Assembly: GCF_000348985.1 (NCBI RefSeq)
Contig: NC_035932.1
Coordinates: 1 to 64,000, forward strand
DNA from: Huiozyma naganishii CBS 8797
Taxonomy: Eukaryota; Ascomycota; Saccharomycetes; Saccharomycetales; Saccharomycetaceae
DNA: 64,000 bases
Direction of reading: 5' to 3'
Shown: positions 20,915 to 31,090 of the stretch, piece by piece
Layout: the number at the start of each line of letters is the position of its first letter
Numbering within the stretch: the first letter of the stretch is position 1
Program-made: the position numbers and the translations under genes
Notes under the pieces: generated by a model
The model's input: only the letters and a program-made list of their open reading frames with translations
Told to the model about the DNA's origin: nothing
The model's database searches: none

Positions 20915-21694
20915 ATGGGGTTGGCTGCCGCAAGGACGAAGCAGAGGTTTGGGTTGGATCCAAGAAACACGGCGTGGTCTAATGACACTTCGAGGTTTGG
21001 ACACAGACAATTGGAACGGTTTGGTTGGAAACCAGGTATGGGGCTCGGAATGAACCCGCTCCACTCGAACAAGTCTCACATTAAAGTCAGTATCAAGGAC
21101 GATAACGTTGGGCTGGGGGCCAAGATTGCAAGGTCAAAGGATAGAAAGGATGAGTTTGATAATGGAGAATGTCTTGGGTTGGACGTGTTCCAAAGGATTT
21201 TGGGGAAATTGAATGGGAAGGAAGTTGAGATAAACTCAGCGTTGGAGTTGCAAAGGAAGGATAGGATACTGAACGGTAAATGGGGGGTTCATTTCGTCAA
21301 GGGAGCCGTCTTGGCAAGCACTTGGGACCCGGAGACAAAACAATTGAAAAGTTACTCAAACGGAGGGGAAAAGAGAAGTCGTGGTGACAATGGGGATTCA
21401 GATCACTCTAAGAGCAAAAAAAAGAGGAAAATAAAGAAGCCAAAGAGCGAGGAAAAATCAAAGAAGCGTAAAGAGGAGAAAAGATTGAAGAAGCACAAAA
21501 AAGAAAAGAAAGCAGAGAAACACAAAGACAAGAAGAAACACAGGGACAAATCGCACCATGTAGCGAAAAGTAACTCTGAAGTCGCACAGGTGTCCACAAG
21601 GCTTTCCATTCGTGCTAAATGGATCAAACAGAAGAGAGCCGCCGTCATGGATTCAAAGGCGTTGAATGAAATATTCATGGTTACAAACAGTTGA
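20915..21694 (+). CDS. PXR1: G-patch protein Pxr1/Gno1, rRNA and snoRNA maturation
   Basis: Nucleolar G-patch protein that stimulates the Prp43 helicase in pre-rRNA processing and helps snoRNA 3' maturation. The ATG at 20915 opens the conserved MGLAAARTKQ start and gives 259 residues, against 271 in S. cerevisiae. The frame stays open upstream to 20795 but only with a non-ATG start. The G-patch (FGHRQLERFGWKPGMGLGMN) spans about residues 27-47 with its continuation to about 70. The WGVHFVKG segment is near 130, and the C-terminal third is dense in Lys/Glu (KKE/D-type repeats, near 165-215). PAC and RRPE elements upstream fit a ribosome-biogenesis gene. It is divergent from YOR1, as in S. cerevisiae. 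Confidence 0.96.
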   Translation: MGLAAARTKQRFGLDPRNTAWSNDTSRFGHRQLERFGWKPGMGLGMNPLHSNKSHIKVSIKDDNVGLGAKIARSKDRKDEFDNGECLGLDVFQRILGKLNGKEVEINSALELQRKDRILNGKWGVHFVKGAVLASTWDPETKQLKSYSNGGEKRSRGDNGDSDHSKSKKKRKIKKPKSEEKSKKRKEEKRLKKHKKEKKAEKHKDKKKHRDKSHHVAKSNSEVAQVSTRLSIRAKWIKQKRAAVMDSKALNEIFMVTNS

Positions 21695-21937
21695 AAAAGA
21701 GAGTACCACTACACGAACTCCACGTTGTATTATACATACATAGCATCCCTCATCAATATAGACCTAACTACTATGATTTAAAAAAAAACAGTACTGGATC
21801 AATAGATTTTAATATGTGTGAATAATATATATGTATACAACCAGGTATGGTTACATTAAAAAATGAGCATTATTTTATGATACTACTTCTTTATCGCAGA
21901 AAAAATAAAAAACCATCATTGGTAAACGAAAACAGGC

Positions 21938-23656
21938 TTACACCAAGGCGAAACCAACACCAGCGACGAATGAGATCGAAGCTAGCGAGGTCAAAATAAC
22001 TTGAGCCAAGTTAGCCCTTGACGAAGAGGACGCGGCGCCCGATTTTCTGCTGGTACTGGAGGCGGAGGCAGATGCAGAACCGGAACCAGAGGAGCTCGAA
22101 TTGTCGCCACTGGAAGACCTGCTATTGCTGCTGCGAGAGGAGCTAGCAGAGGCAGAGGCAGAGGCAGAGGCAGAACCGGAACCGGAACCGGATGAACTCC
22201 TACCACGGAAGGAGGCAGAGTTACTGGCAGTACCAGTACCGGCGGTACCAATTTCCCTTAAAGCAGTGGCACATGAACCTTGCGTAGTAGCAGATTGTAG
22301 ACTCGCAGAACCGCTGAAGTCACAGTCGGACTTGGAACCACCTTGAGATTGGTAGTACAAGTTCAACACGAAAGATAATTGTTCCTTAGAGGAGCAGAAG
22401 GAGTAAGCACCGTATTCTCCGGTGGTACCGTTGGCACTGATACCAGCACAGGAGACTTTGCTACAGACGTAGTTGAACAAGTCCTCGTAGTCATCCTCGG
22501 AGACGTCGCTGGCAACAACACACGAATTCGCAGCGCTCATACATGAACACAAGTCCTCGTTTGGAGTTGGAGGCAGGTTAGTGGCAGCGGCCCAGTTCTT
22601 ACCGGTGGCTGGACACTGCATGCTTGTTGACGATGGGGTATAAGAGGCGGTGTTGGCGGAGGTTGGAGTGACCTTGTGAATCTCGCTGGAGTAGTTGTTG
22701 AAGTCGTCCAAAGTCTTGACATCGGACCCGTCGATGCTCACAAGCCCGTACTTGTTAGTCTCTTCGAAGTACATGTAGACAATACCACCGGACCAGACGT
22801 CGGTCATGTCTGACCCGTACAAAGTTTCCACTTCAGTGAACTGTCTTGGTGTAACCTCGTTACAACCGTACTCAGAGAAGAAAATTGGGATGGTCAAATT
22901 TTTGAAATCAGCAGTTCTATCAGCGTAACCGGATCTTTGGAAAGTGGAAGTACCACACCATTCGTACATGTTTATACCGTAGAAATCGGCACTTTCATCG
23001 GAGTCACCACAGGCAAAGTAGTCAGCAAGAGCGACTCTAGTCTCCTCGTTATCGTTAGAGGAGTAGCCGACAGGGATGCTTCTGTAGTTTTTCTCCTTGA
23101 TGTAACTCTTGGTGTCTCTTAGAGCAGCTTTGACGAAAGTGGAAGCGTCTGTGTTCGTTTCGTCGTTGGTGACTTCGTTACCGGCGAAAAAACCTAGGAC
23201 GTTTGTGTAGTTGGCGAACATGTCGACCACGGATGTGTAACGGTTGTATAGGTCCAAAGTCCACGAGGGGGACTTTCTGTTAACGGACAATTTGGGGGAC
23301 GACAAATCGGCAATGACGTAAATACCGGCGTCGTTCAAAGCATTCATACATTGAGAGTGATCCAAAGAGGTGTTGACAGCGTAGACACGAATAACGTTCG
23401 TGGACAACTGTTGCAAGTATGGGATATCTCTTGAACAACTCTCGAAGTCTGCCAATGGGTCGTTAATTGTCGAGCCACCGGTAGCGTTCGCAGTGTCCGC
23501 CTGGTAGGCGATACCTTTAATGTAGAACTGGGAGCCGTTGTTTGAGTAGAAAAACTTGTTACCAACGACTTCAATGGCTGGTAGATCCGCAGCAGAGGCC
23601 AAACTGCTGGCTGCAAGTGCAGTAGCAGCAGTTGTAATAATGTTTTTTAGCATCAT
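21938..23656 (-). CDS. GAS1: GPI-anchored beta-1,3-glucanosyltransferase Gas1-like (GH72 + X8)
   Basis: Lengthens beta-1,3-glucan chains at the outer face of the plasma membrane and in the wall. The ATG at 23656 gives 572 residues, against 559 for S. cerevisiae Gas1. A signal peptide of about 22 residues is followed by the GH72 domain with both catalytic Glu at the same positions as in Gas1: Glu161 (FFAGNEVTN) and Glu262 (FFSEYGCN). A Cys-rich X8/CBM43 module spans about 350-470, then a run of Ser with Ala/Gly, and a hydrophobic GPI signal at the end. The Ser-rich tract is encoded by short GC-rich repeats. S. cerevisiae GAS1 is YMR307W, in the sister region of this block, so its presence here fits differential loss after genome duplication. 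Confidence 0.92.
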   Translation of the reverse strand: MMLKNIITTAATALAASSLASAADLPAIEVVGNKFFYSNNGSQFYIKGIAYQADTANATGGSTINDPLADFESCSRDIPYLQQLSTNVIRVYAVNTSLDHSQCMNALNDAGIYVIADLSSPKLSVNRKSPSWTLDLYNRYTSVVDMFANYTNVLGFFAGNEVTNDETNTDASTFVKAALRDTKSYIKEKNYRSIPVGYSSNDNEETRVALADYFACGDSDESADFYGINMYEWCGTSTFQRSGYADRTADFKNLTIPIFFSEYGCNEVTPRQFTEVETLYGSDMTDVWSGGIVYMYFEETNKYGLVSIDGSDVKTLDDFNNYSSEIHKVTPTSANTASYTPSSTSMQCPATGKNWAAATNLPPTPNEDLCSCMSAANSCVVASDVSEDDYEDLFNYVCSKVSCAGISANGTTGEYGAYSFCSSKEQLSFVLNLYYQSQGGSKSDCDFSGSASLQSATTQGSCATALREIGTAGTGTASNSASFRGRSSSGSGSGSASASASASASSSRSSNSRSSSGDNSSSSGSGSASASASSTSRKSGAASSSSRANLAQVILTSLASISFVAGVGFALV

Positions 23657-24010
23657 TGTTGCAGTGTTCTATGGTTGGGTATGAACACTTTGACCAAGAA
23701 TGAAAAATGATACAGAGTAAATATACACACAACAAGCGACCGAAACGGGGGATAAATGCTTTTTCGCAAAGGTGGGTTGGTCGTTCGATTGCAGGATTGT
23801 TTATATACAAAGTTCGATCAGAATTGTCTCTCGCTGTGCATTCTATATTGTGCAAGAGCGTTTTTGCACAGGGATCCTGTTAACTGTGCGCGTGTTTTTC
23901 TTTCTCTCGAGAGAAGAATATATTTCCCATGTCCAAATGGGGCGCTGTTTTTCTCTCTCGTTGGCATGCATCTGCCCAGAAACGGCCGTAGAGGGTCGCG
24001 CGAGAGGCCA

Positions 24011-24140
24011 CACGAAAAGTGATTTTAAATGCGATGGCTGTGAAAAAAATGAAATAAGAAAATAGAATCACGGCCCAAAGCGGTAAGTTTCCCAAAAGGA
24101 GAGCAGCCGGCGGGCCCTCAGACCACGCCGCAGGACGCGT
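24011..24140 (-). promoter_or_regulatory. Possible SBF and MBF sites upstream of GAS1
   Basis: CACGAAA (24011-24017, SCB core) and ACGCGT (24135-24140, MCB) lie about 355 and 480 bases upstream of the GAS1 ATG. GAS1 is cell-cycle regulated in S. cerevisiae. Both are short motifs and could occur by chance in a region of this size. Confidence 0.35.
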
Positions 24141-24827
24141 TTGGGGTTTGTTATCTTTTTTGAGCGCGTGTCCGCATTGGGACAGAACGCAAACAGCGGG
24201 CTATTTTTAAAGGGGGTGGGGTGGGGGAGTGGGAGGAGGTAATAAAACGCCGGGGGAATGAGTAAATGGTGCGGGTAATGCGACTTTTCGTGTCGTGTGT
24301 GATTGGACGAAGAACGTGGGGGGGCTGTGCTTCAGTTCCGGCTGGGTTACCCAGCTGTTGTGGGGGTATCGTTGCAGCCTGCCCAATGCGGTAATGTAAT
24401 TGATTTTTCCCGTATCCTGGCCCGCCAGGTGACATTTCGCATTTGGCATGGTCTGCGACTTATTTTGAAGTGTCTGTTTGCAACAGTGCTAGAGTCGCCC
24501 TCTACTCAAGCTGACACTGGGTTTTATTGTTGTATATTCATTTCGTGTTTTCCCGTTGCATGCATTTCTTTTTTTCGATCTGAGAGTCGCGCTAGTGGGT
24601 TGTGAATAGTTGCGTGACTTGACAGAAGCACCGAGGTGTGTTTGGCAACGGTTTGATCGATGACGTAGGGGCACATGGTGGCTTTCTCTAATATCCAATT
24701 TTCTTGAGGGAGCAAAACTTGAATTTTTACGCTGGTAGCATCTACATATAAGTATATATCACTGCATTCCGATACACAAATGCTTAGTTACGTGTAGTGT
24801 CTCAGTACAAGACGGAATGAAGCAAGT

Positions 24828-24842
24828 GGGGGGGGGGGGGGG
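24828..24842 (+). repeat. Homopolymer of 15 G
   Basis: A run of 15 consecutive G in the GAS1-SCW4 intergenic region, rare in yeast DNA. The exact length may be uncertain in the assembly. An 11-G run also occurs at 14198-14208 near GEP4. Confidence 0.9.
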
Positions 24843-25887
24843 TTAAATTATGAAGGCGGACAAATCCTTCAACTATGCAGCAAAAAATAAGATGGACCGT
24901 CGCTGCTACGGTCAATTGTTACAGAACTAGAACATTCTTCCCAATATCTTTTCCTGATGTAGAAGGCGAACAGAATGGCATAAAACCGGGGCTTTTCCCT
25001 GAGCACTTCGCAACGACAAAATTTCAGCAATTCTTAGCCATTTTGGGGATACAAAATCTACAGAACAATACAACTTCTTACTGAAATTTTAGGTGTGAAA
25101 CTTTCATACCACTGTTTTGGAATAAAAAAAAAGAAAAATGTCAAGATGGTACGACATCGTTCCTCCGATAAACCAGCTAAATGGGTCAATTTAGAGTACG
25201 TTAAGCGAGACCTAAGATGCAACAAGCTACAGCGAGAGTCGCTGCTAAAGGCAATCTGCGACTTTTGACTTTCATTGAAATAGTTCTCTGTTTGTCCAGT
25301 GCCCTACTTCTTGATCAGCGGTTTGCTCCCATTGAAATCTCCAAGATTCAATTGCTAACACCACCACCACCACCATCATCATCAGCAATACCGCACAATA
25401 CTGCTCTCTCTCCCTCTCTCTTGAACTTCATCGGTTGGCACGCTGAAACGTGCTCAAGGTTCTAGACTCTTTCCCATGTCCGAGAAGAGTGTACAGGCAA
25501 CACCAGAAGAAAAAAGAAATTTTTCTCTTCGAAAGAAAAATGCCCAAATCGGGTATACAAATTGTCCTCCCACACCGTATTGGGCGACCAGAGCCCTCGG
25601 GTCAGCAACACCTGTATGTAGGTGCGACACCCGACAATACACTAGTAGCACTCTTGCACCCTCAACAGACTACCGTAGATAACAGGCCCCCCATGACCTT
25701 GCACCGAGCGTCTGCCGTACCGTAACTGCATACTTTCCACAGTGGTGCTGTCCACAGACAATAAGAACTGGAAGAGCGAGAAGAAAAAAGAAATGTTTTT
25801 TTTCCCATTTCTCCCCCACCGCGTTGTTTTTCTTTACATTTACCCTTTTCGGTCAAGATCTTTGAGCGAGACGGCCTCGAGGTTTGG

Positions 25888-25944
25888 TATATATACGTAA
25901 GCGGTTTCTCTCGAGGATTAAGTCGGGCGCGTTGCTTTTACCCG
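25888..25944 (+). promoter_or_regulatory. SCW4 promoter: TATA box and Reb1-type site
   Basis: TATATATA at 25888-25895 and TTACCCG at 25938-25944 lie 310-370 bases before the SCW4 ATG. The same Reb1-type core occurs twice before BGL2. The motifs are seen directly and their use is inferred. Confidence 0.4.
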
Positions 25945-26255
25945 TTTCGCCATCTGTCTGTTGATGTCTCACTCATCCTTCTTCCAGAGGGGAGTTTTGT
26001 TCTCGATCACATAGCGTTTTCTTTCCCTTTTCATACTACGTCCTTTTGTTTATCGCATTTGGAAGTTTCCCTCTTTCACTGTTTATAAGACTCTCTTGTT
26101 CAATTCTTGTTGTACACTTTCTACTTCTCACTTCCAAATATACCAACAGCAAACAGAAAAACTATCTCCAACTAGTAAGTCGTTCCTTTGATACTTATCA
26201 CTTTTTCCAACTATATTTTCTCTCGTTGTCTGCTTGTCTGCTACTGAAAAACATA

Positions 26256-27347
26256 ATGAAATTCTCTAACTTAGTCGCTACTGCCTCAATCGTCGGCGCT
26301 GCCGTCGCTGCACCATCTGGTCACGAACATAAAGAAAAGCGTGACGTCCTCACCACCACGATCAAGGCTCAAACCACCGTTTTGGTCGACGCCGTCAACC
26401 AAGCTAACGTGCTAGCTGTCCCAGCTGACGTCCAAACCGAGGCCGCTGCTGCTCCAGCTGCCACCCCAGCAACTCAAGCTCAAGCTGCTGAGACCACCCA
26501 GGCTGCCTCCACCCAGAAGGCCTCCTCTGGCTCCTCTGGCTCCTCTGCCCCAGCTGTCGACGTCTCCGCTTCCGCTTCCGGTGTCAAGGGTGTCACTTAC
26601 TCCCCATACAACGCCGATGGTACTTGTAAATCTGCCGACCAGGTCGCTTCCGACCTGAGCAGCATGACCGAGTTCCCAACCATCAGATTGTACGGTGTCG
26701 ACTGTGACCAAGTTGCCTCCGTCATGAAGGCCAAGCAAGCAAACCAGAAAGTCTTCCTAGGTGTCTACTTCATGGACCAGATCGAACAAAGTATTTCCAC
26801 CATGAAGTCTGCCGTCGAACAATACGGTTCCTGGAACGACGTTGTCACTGTTTCCATCGGTAACGAATTGGTCAACGGTGGTCAAGCCACTCCATCCCAG
26901 ATCGGTCAGTACGTCTCCACCGGTAGATCTGCTTTGCAAGCTGCCGGTTACTCTGGCCCAGTTGTCTCCGTCGACACTTTCATCGCCGTTATCAACAACC
27001 CAGAATTGTGCCAGTACTCCGACTACATGGCTGTCAACGCCCACGCTTATTTCGACCAAAACACCGAGGCCTCTGACTCCGGTAAGTGGTTGTTGCAACA
27101 GATCCAAAGAGTCTGGACCGCCTGTGGTGGTAACAAGGATGTTGTCATTGCCGAATCCGGGTGGCCATCAAAGGGTCAAACCTACGGTATTGCCGTCCCA
27201 TCCAAGGAAAACCAACAGAGTGCTGTCTCCTCCATCAAGTCCGCCTGTGGTGCTAGTACCTTTTTGTACAACGCCTACAACGACTACTGGAAGGCCGACG
27301 GTAACCTAGGTGTTGAAAAGTACTGGGGTATTTTGTCCAACGAATAA
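26256..27347 (+). CDS. SCW4: Soluble cell-wall glucanase Scw4/Scw10 (GH17)
   Basis: Secreted GH17 family protein of the wall, related to beta-1,3-glucanases and needed for normal mating and wall structure. The ATG at 26256 gives 363 residues, against about 386 in S. cerevisiae. An open extension upstream to 26046 does not begin with a usable start. A signal peptide ends near Ala18-Ala19, and a Kex2 site Lys-Arg lies at 28-29. A low-complexity Ala/Thr/Ser linker reaches about 105, followed by the GH17 domain with Glu204 (SIGNELVNG) and Glu300 (AESGWPSKG). Codon bias is strong. S. cerevisiae has two ohnologs, SCW4 (YGR279C) and SCW10 (YMR305C). This copy could be either, and the neighbours favour SCW4. 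Confidence 0.93.
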   Translation: MKFSNLVATASIVGAAVAAPSGHEHKEKRDVLTTTIKAQTTVLVDAVNQANVLAVPADVQTEAAAAPAATPATQAQAAETTQAASTQKASSGSSGSSAPAVDVSASASGVKGVTYSPYNADGTCKSADQVASDLSSMTEFPTIRLYGVDCDQVASVMKAKQANQKVFLGVYFMDQIEQSISTMKSAVEQYGSWNDVVTVSIGNELVNGGQATPSQIGQYVSTGRSALQAAGYSGPVVSVDTFIAVINNPELCQYSDYMAVNAHAYFDQNTEASDSGKWLLQQIQRVWTACGGNKDVVIAESGWPSKGQTYGIAVPSKENQQSAVSSIKSACGASTFLYNAYNDYWKADGNLGVEKYWGILSNE

Positions 27348-27857
27348 ACAAATTCAAGTTAAACCTAACAGTTTTCTAAACTTGTTCGTTTTTTTGTTAT
27401 TTTTACTCTTGAACATATGCTTACGGGAGTTCTGTATCCCAACGAAACTTCTTCCACCAACTTTCACTCTTCAAACATTCATTTGTTGAAGAGCTCTTCG
27501 GACTGTATTCCAATTGGGATGTTCTAGGACCCTCATTCTTCCATTATAATCTAGAAATTTTGACGATTGTCTCAATCTATTCTCTTCTTCTCATTATGGC
27601 TTCTTCTTTATGGCGTCTGGCTGGTTCCCCTCGCAAATCACTGACTTGCAACGAGACTAACGGCGTTGTTTTAAAATTAACACATTTTATTCGTTCCTAT
27701 ACTACTCTTTTTTTCGTATATATCAATACCCATACTATGTATACGTACAAAGACATTCTTTTGTTGACACTTTGAGACATGAACAACGATCATTAGAGCG
27801 ATCGATGGAAAATTAGGAGTCGCGACAACTAAAATCTGTAACCAGTATAAACTAAGA
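27348..27857. other. Convergent intergenic region SCW4/CWC22
   Basis: About 510 bases between two converging genes. The sequence is AT-rich, with T runs that could serve as termination or poly(A) signals for both. A small open frame at 27560-27775 has no recognisable features. I see no RNA gene. Confidence 0.5.
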
Positions 27858-29654
27858 TCAACCCTGATATCTGCTCTTCTTTTTAAACCTTTCGGGAGAT
27901 CTCGAGCGCTCTCTACGAAATCTTCCTCGTGGCGGTGTTATTGACCTCCTACCTCCATTCCGCTTGTATCGTGGAGGGGTGATGGATCTTCTGCGACGAG
28001 GAGCAGCTGGCACAGAACTGTTTGGCTGATATCGGCTCGGCCGACTTTCTGGCTTCGGTGTCTCTCGAGGTGGATTCTGTTTCTCCATTTCTTTCCTTTC
28101 CTCATCGTATCTTCTCATCTCTTCTTCTTGTTTTATTCTGGCCTCTTCCCTCTTTTTCTCCTCGATTGTGTCCAAAGTTTCTCTCATGTCGTCCGTTAGA
28201 AGACCGAGACCTATAGCGGTGAAATAATTGATGGCGTACCGTATATGGTTAGGATCTTCCTTGGGAAACAAGCCCACTAAATAAGGTTGAATGTATTCCT
28301 CTTGTAACCTCTCCTTTAGTTCCTGCGCATTTAGTTCGGCAACACATTCCTGGAATATAAATTTGAGGAATATCCTGCTTGGGGGTGTACTTTCTTCCTC
28401 GTTGAGTTTAAAGTTGCTGAGGACTTCCAACCCAATATAATCTGTTGCAACCATATGTCCCCAGAACTTCCCCAAGATTCGGAGCTGTGCTGGCTCAAAG
28501 TCGTCAAGGTTTTGAAAGTTCTCGTTAAATATTTGCAGGAAGGCTGGTTTCCATGATCTATGAGAGGAGCACAATCTTTCGCCCAAAATACCGTAGAATT
28601 TGGAATATGTCGCTTCTTGGATGCTTGATTTTACAACGATATCTACAATTTCATATTTTCGATCATCTGGTATCCTTAGCTTAAGAAGTTTATGCGCGGC
28701 CTCGTCTCCCGACAGTGAGCTCTTCAAGACAAGGTATATTTTTTTCTTGAACTCGATATTTTCTGAAGAGGTCATATCTTTGACAGTATATGGTTTCACA
28801 ACGGGTACAGTTGTAGCTTCGGGAGCGGGTTCTGTTTCGGAAACCTGAATCTCTTCCTGCTCGCTGGCATCCACAGGTTCCTGAACTGAAAAACCTCTTT
28901 TCAGCTCATCATACTCCTCTTCTAGGTCATTCAAGTTCTGGTGGTATTTGAACCTTGCAAGGTTCTCTTTCGGTAAGTCCCAAAAATTTTCGTCTTGTGA
29001 TATGGACGTGGAGAATGGGGGATATCTATTCGGTACAATCACTGCAGAGTGGTGAACTAAAGTGACATTATCTTCCAATTGTTTCTCATCGAGCAAATCC
29101 TCCAATTCAGTTTTGATATTACTATCTAACGGACACTCCAGAGTCTCTAGTTTATCTCTGATAGCGTTGTATGCTCGCGGATTCGCATCTTGCAGCTTCT
29201 TCCCACAAAATCTTAATATAATGACAGTGTCCCAAATGGAATCTTGTTCGTTTTCTCTTGAAAGTAATATCTGTAGGAGTTGGAGTATAACAATCTCATG
29301 TATAAGACCTACTTTATACAGTGATGAAAGTAACTTCAAAATTCGCCGGCCCTCCGCATGGTTTTTATTCTTGTAGTCATGAAGAAACCGACAAACGATC
29401 TCCTGACCAATGAGTGGGCCAAACGACGGGAGCACGTTATTTACCAACAAACATAATTGACTGATAGTGTGCACAGATGCCTCGCATTCGTCCTCCAGTA
29501 CGGCCTTGGCAAGTAAACGCTTCCCGATGACAAGGTTCACTTTAAACAAATTGTGAAACGTCTCTATAAGATTGGTGTTATCAAGTTTCTGGAAGTTCCC
29601 CTGGACGTGCTCCCCAATGGCAACCCACTGTTCTTTCTGAGCTTTTTCATCCAT
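27858..29654 (-). CDS. CWC22: Spliceosome-associated Cwc22 (MIF4G/MA3)
   Basis: Component of the activated spliceosome that helps the Prp2 helicase act before the first step of splicing. The ATG at 29654 gives 598 residues, against 577 in S. cerevisiae. An N-terminal alpha-helical MIF4G domain (about 20-210) is followed by an acidic linker and an MA3 domain (about 285-400). The C-terminus differs from a plain tail: from about residue 520 it is rich in Arg and Ser, with repeated RRRSITPPR-like and RSRSPERF segments, like SR-type tails of splicing factors in other eukaryotes. It converges with SCW4 and diverges from CAB4, the order seen in S. cerevisiae. Confidence 0.93.
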   Translation of the reverse strand: MDEKAQKEQWVAIGEHVQGNFQKLDNTNLIETFHNLFKVNLVIGKRLLAKAVLEDECEASVHTISQLCLLVNNVLPSFGPLIGQEIVCRFLHDYKNKNHAEGRRILKLLSSLYKVGLIHEIVILQLLQILLSRENEQDSIWDTVIILRFCGKKLQDANPRAYNAIRDKLETLECPLDSNIKTELEDLLDEKQLEDNVTLVHHSAVIVPNRYPPFSTSISQDENFWDLPKENLARFKYHQNLNDLEEEYDELKRGFSVQEPVDASEQEEIQVSETEPAPEATTVPVVKPYTVKDMTSSENIEFKKKIYLVLKSSLSGDEAAHKLLKLRIPDDRKYEIVDIVVKSSIQEATYSKFYGILGERLCSSHRSWKPAFLQIFNENFQNLDDFEPAQLRILGKFWGHMVATDYIGLEVLSNFKLNEEESTPPSRIFLKFIFQECVAELNAQELKERLQEEYIQPYLVGLFPKEDPNHIRYAINYFTAIGLGLLTDDMRETLDTIEEKKREEARIKQEEEMRRYDEERKEMEKQNPPRETPKPESRPSRYQPNSSVPAAPRRRRSITPPRYKRNGGRRSITPPRGRFRRERSRSPERFKKKSRYQG

Positions 29655-29773
29655 CGTTCAGCGGTGGTGTGATACTTCTTATGGAATATATCTGATTCTT
29701 AGAGCTCTCAGGCTCCAAGCTCTAACAAAATTTCAAGAATTTTTAGACTTTTAAGAGAAAATAGAAACGAACA

Positions 29774-29851
29774 ATGAGTCTGTTAGCTTATTGCTTATGA
29801 CTGACTATGGGTGAGTGTACTACAGATAAGCTCGTTGGAGATCCCTACTAA
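29774..29851 (+). promoter_or_regulatory. Three overlapping upstream open frames before CAB4
   Basis: Three short frames lie in the CAB4 leader region: 29774-29800 (8 codons), 29797-29814 (5 codons, its ATG overlapping the first stop in ATGA) and 29807-29851 (14 codons). None reaches the CAB4 start at 29890 and no further ATG intervenes. They matter only if transcription begins upstream of them. The divergent promoter with CWC22 is just 235 bases, so the start site may lie downstream of some. Confidence 0.45.
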
Positions 29852-29889
29852 TTTTGTCTCCCCCCCTTGCCGTCCGAGATAATTTAGAG

Positions 29890-30804
29890 ATGCGTGTGGG
29901 CATTGTGTTGCAACACTGTGATGCCCTGGATTTTGAAGAGTTGCAACATGTCGTCGAGGGCATTTTGTCCCTGGAACGAATTGACCGTGCGTTCCAGGAA
30001 AACCGGGCTACTGATTTAGACTTGCTGTTGCTTTCGGATATCAAGAGCAGCTTCCACCTGGACAACTTATTGGGTAAACTGTATACCACGCTACGGGAGA
30101 TTTTGTTCAAACGAGGTTTACCCTTGTTCCCAATTAACGTGCTTCTGGGCAACTTCAACCGGGAAGAAACAAGTTGGGATGAATTGTTTGTCACGGACAG
30201 AAAGGTCGTTGATGTATACCGTATCCAACACACAAACTTGAACATCTTGCCCAAGATCAAGAATCACGACAAAGTGTCACCTGTTGCAAACGACCCGGAT
30301 CCGCACACGTCCAGTTTAGCGGATCGGAATAAGTACGATGTCACCGCTTTGGGGGGTACGTTTGATCACATTCACGATGGCCACAAGATCCTACTCACCG
30401 TTGCTGCATTTATTACGTCCTCCAGATTGATAATTGGGCTTACAGGCAAGGAATTGCTGGGCACGAAGAAGTTCCCTGAACTTTTGGAGGACTACGAAAC
30501 CCGGAAAGGTAACGTTTGTAAGTTTCTCAAGCTACTGAAGCCGCAATTACGCGTGGAGATGGTGCTCCTAAAGGATGTGTGTGGGCCCACGGGGACGGTC
30601 CCCGAAATCAAAGCTCTCGTCGTTAGCAGAGAGACGCTGAAGGGCGGAGACTATGTCAACAAGACAAGACGCGAGAAGGGAATGCACGAGCTGGACATTT
30701 CCGTCGTTAACGTGATTGGTGGTGAGGAGGAGGACGGTTGGACCGAGAAACTGAGCAGTACGGATGTGAGAAGAATGCTCAGCGAGGAACACACGCACAC
30801 TTAA
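29890..30804 (+). CDS. CAB4: Pantetheine-phosphate adenylyltransferase Cab4 (coenzyme A synthesis)
   Basis: Transfers AMP from ATP to 4'-phosphopantetheine, giving dephospho-CoA. The ATG at 29890 gives 304 residues, against 305 in S. cerevisiae. The open frame extends upstream to 29854 but begins there with TTG. A poorly conserved N-terminal half is followed by the nucleotidyltransferase fold with GGTFDH at 155-160 and the HxGH motif HDGH at 162-165. The ISSTDVRR-like signature appears near the C-terminus as LSSTDVRRML. It is transcribed divergently from CWC22 and in the same direction as RNH70. Confidence 0.95.
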   Translation: MRVGIVLQHCDALDFEELQHVVEGILSLERIDRAFQENRATDLDLLLLSDIKSSFHLDNLLGKLYTTLREILFKRGLPLFPINVLLGNFNREETSWDELFVTDRKVVDVYRIQHTNLNILPKIKNHDKVSPVANDPDPHTSSLADRNKYDVTALGGTFDHIHDGHKILLTVAAFITSSRLIIGLTGKELLGTKKFPELLEDYETRKGNVCKFLKLLKPQLRVEMVLLKDVCGPTGTVPEIKALVVSRETLKGGDYVNKTRREKGMHELDISVVNVIGGEEEDGWTEKLSSTDVRRMLSEEHTHT

Positions 30805-30914
30805 TTGGCCGAAACGCGGAAACACGCAGAAAATGGGACCCCCCTGTCTCGGCTGACAGCAAGTAATGCTAGCTGAAAGCACTTTCACAGGGCCCATCTG
30901 TTGCTGCTGCTGCT

Positions 30915-30952
30915 GCGATGAGCTTTCTACCTCTTGGCCGGTGAAAAATTTT
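30915..30952 (+). promoter_or_regulatory. PAC and RRPE elements before RNH70
   Basis: GCGATGAG (30915-30922, perfect PAC core) and TGAAAAATTTT (30942-30952, perfect RRPE) lie about 140-175 bases before the RNH70 ATG, in the short gap after CAB4. Same pairing and order as before PXR1. Confidence 0.78.
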
Positions 30953-31090
30953 TTAGTCGCTGGCGACGAAAGTTGCAGCATCGCTGTTGGTACAGATTGT
31001 GCCATGGTTTACAGCTGAGAGCAGCGGGTGTGCTAACACTCTCCCCTATCCAAGGTATCCATCCCCACTACTTTATCAAACTCTGTAACG

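Larger units (their letters stand above)
23657..26255. other. Long divergent intergenic region between GAS1 and SCW4
   Basis: About 2.6 kb separates the two divergent wall genes, much more than typical here. It holds the promoter motifs listed separately, a run of 15 G, CA/CAT-rich microsatellite sequence near 25358-25386, and a pyrimidine-rich leader before SCW4. In S. cerevisiae the sister region has FKS3 between SCW10 and GAS1. I see no FKS3 remnant. Short open frames here lack convincing starts or motifs. Confidence 0.5.

Noticed and set aside
24303..24605. Open frame of about 100 codons between GAS1 and SCW4
   Set aside because: Starts with a non-ATG codon, has no motif, and overlaps equally long frames on the other strand.
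26160..26256. Leader intron before SCW4 (GTAAGT at about 26176)
   Set aside because: No TACTAAC-type branch sequence precedes the ATG.
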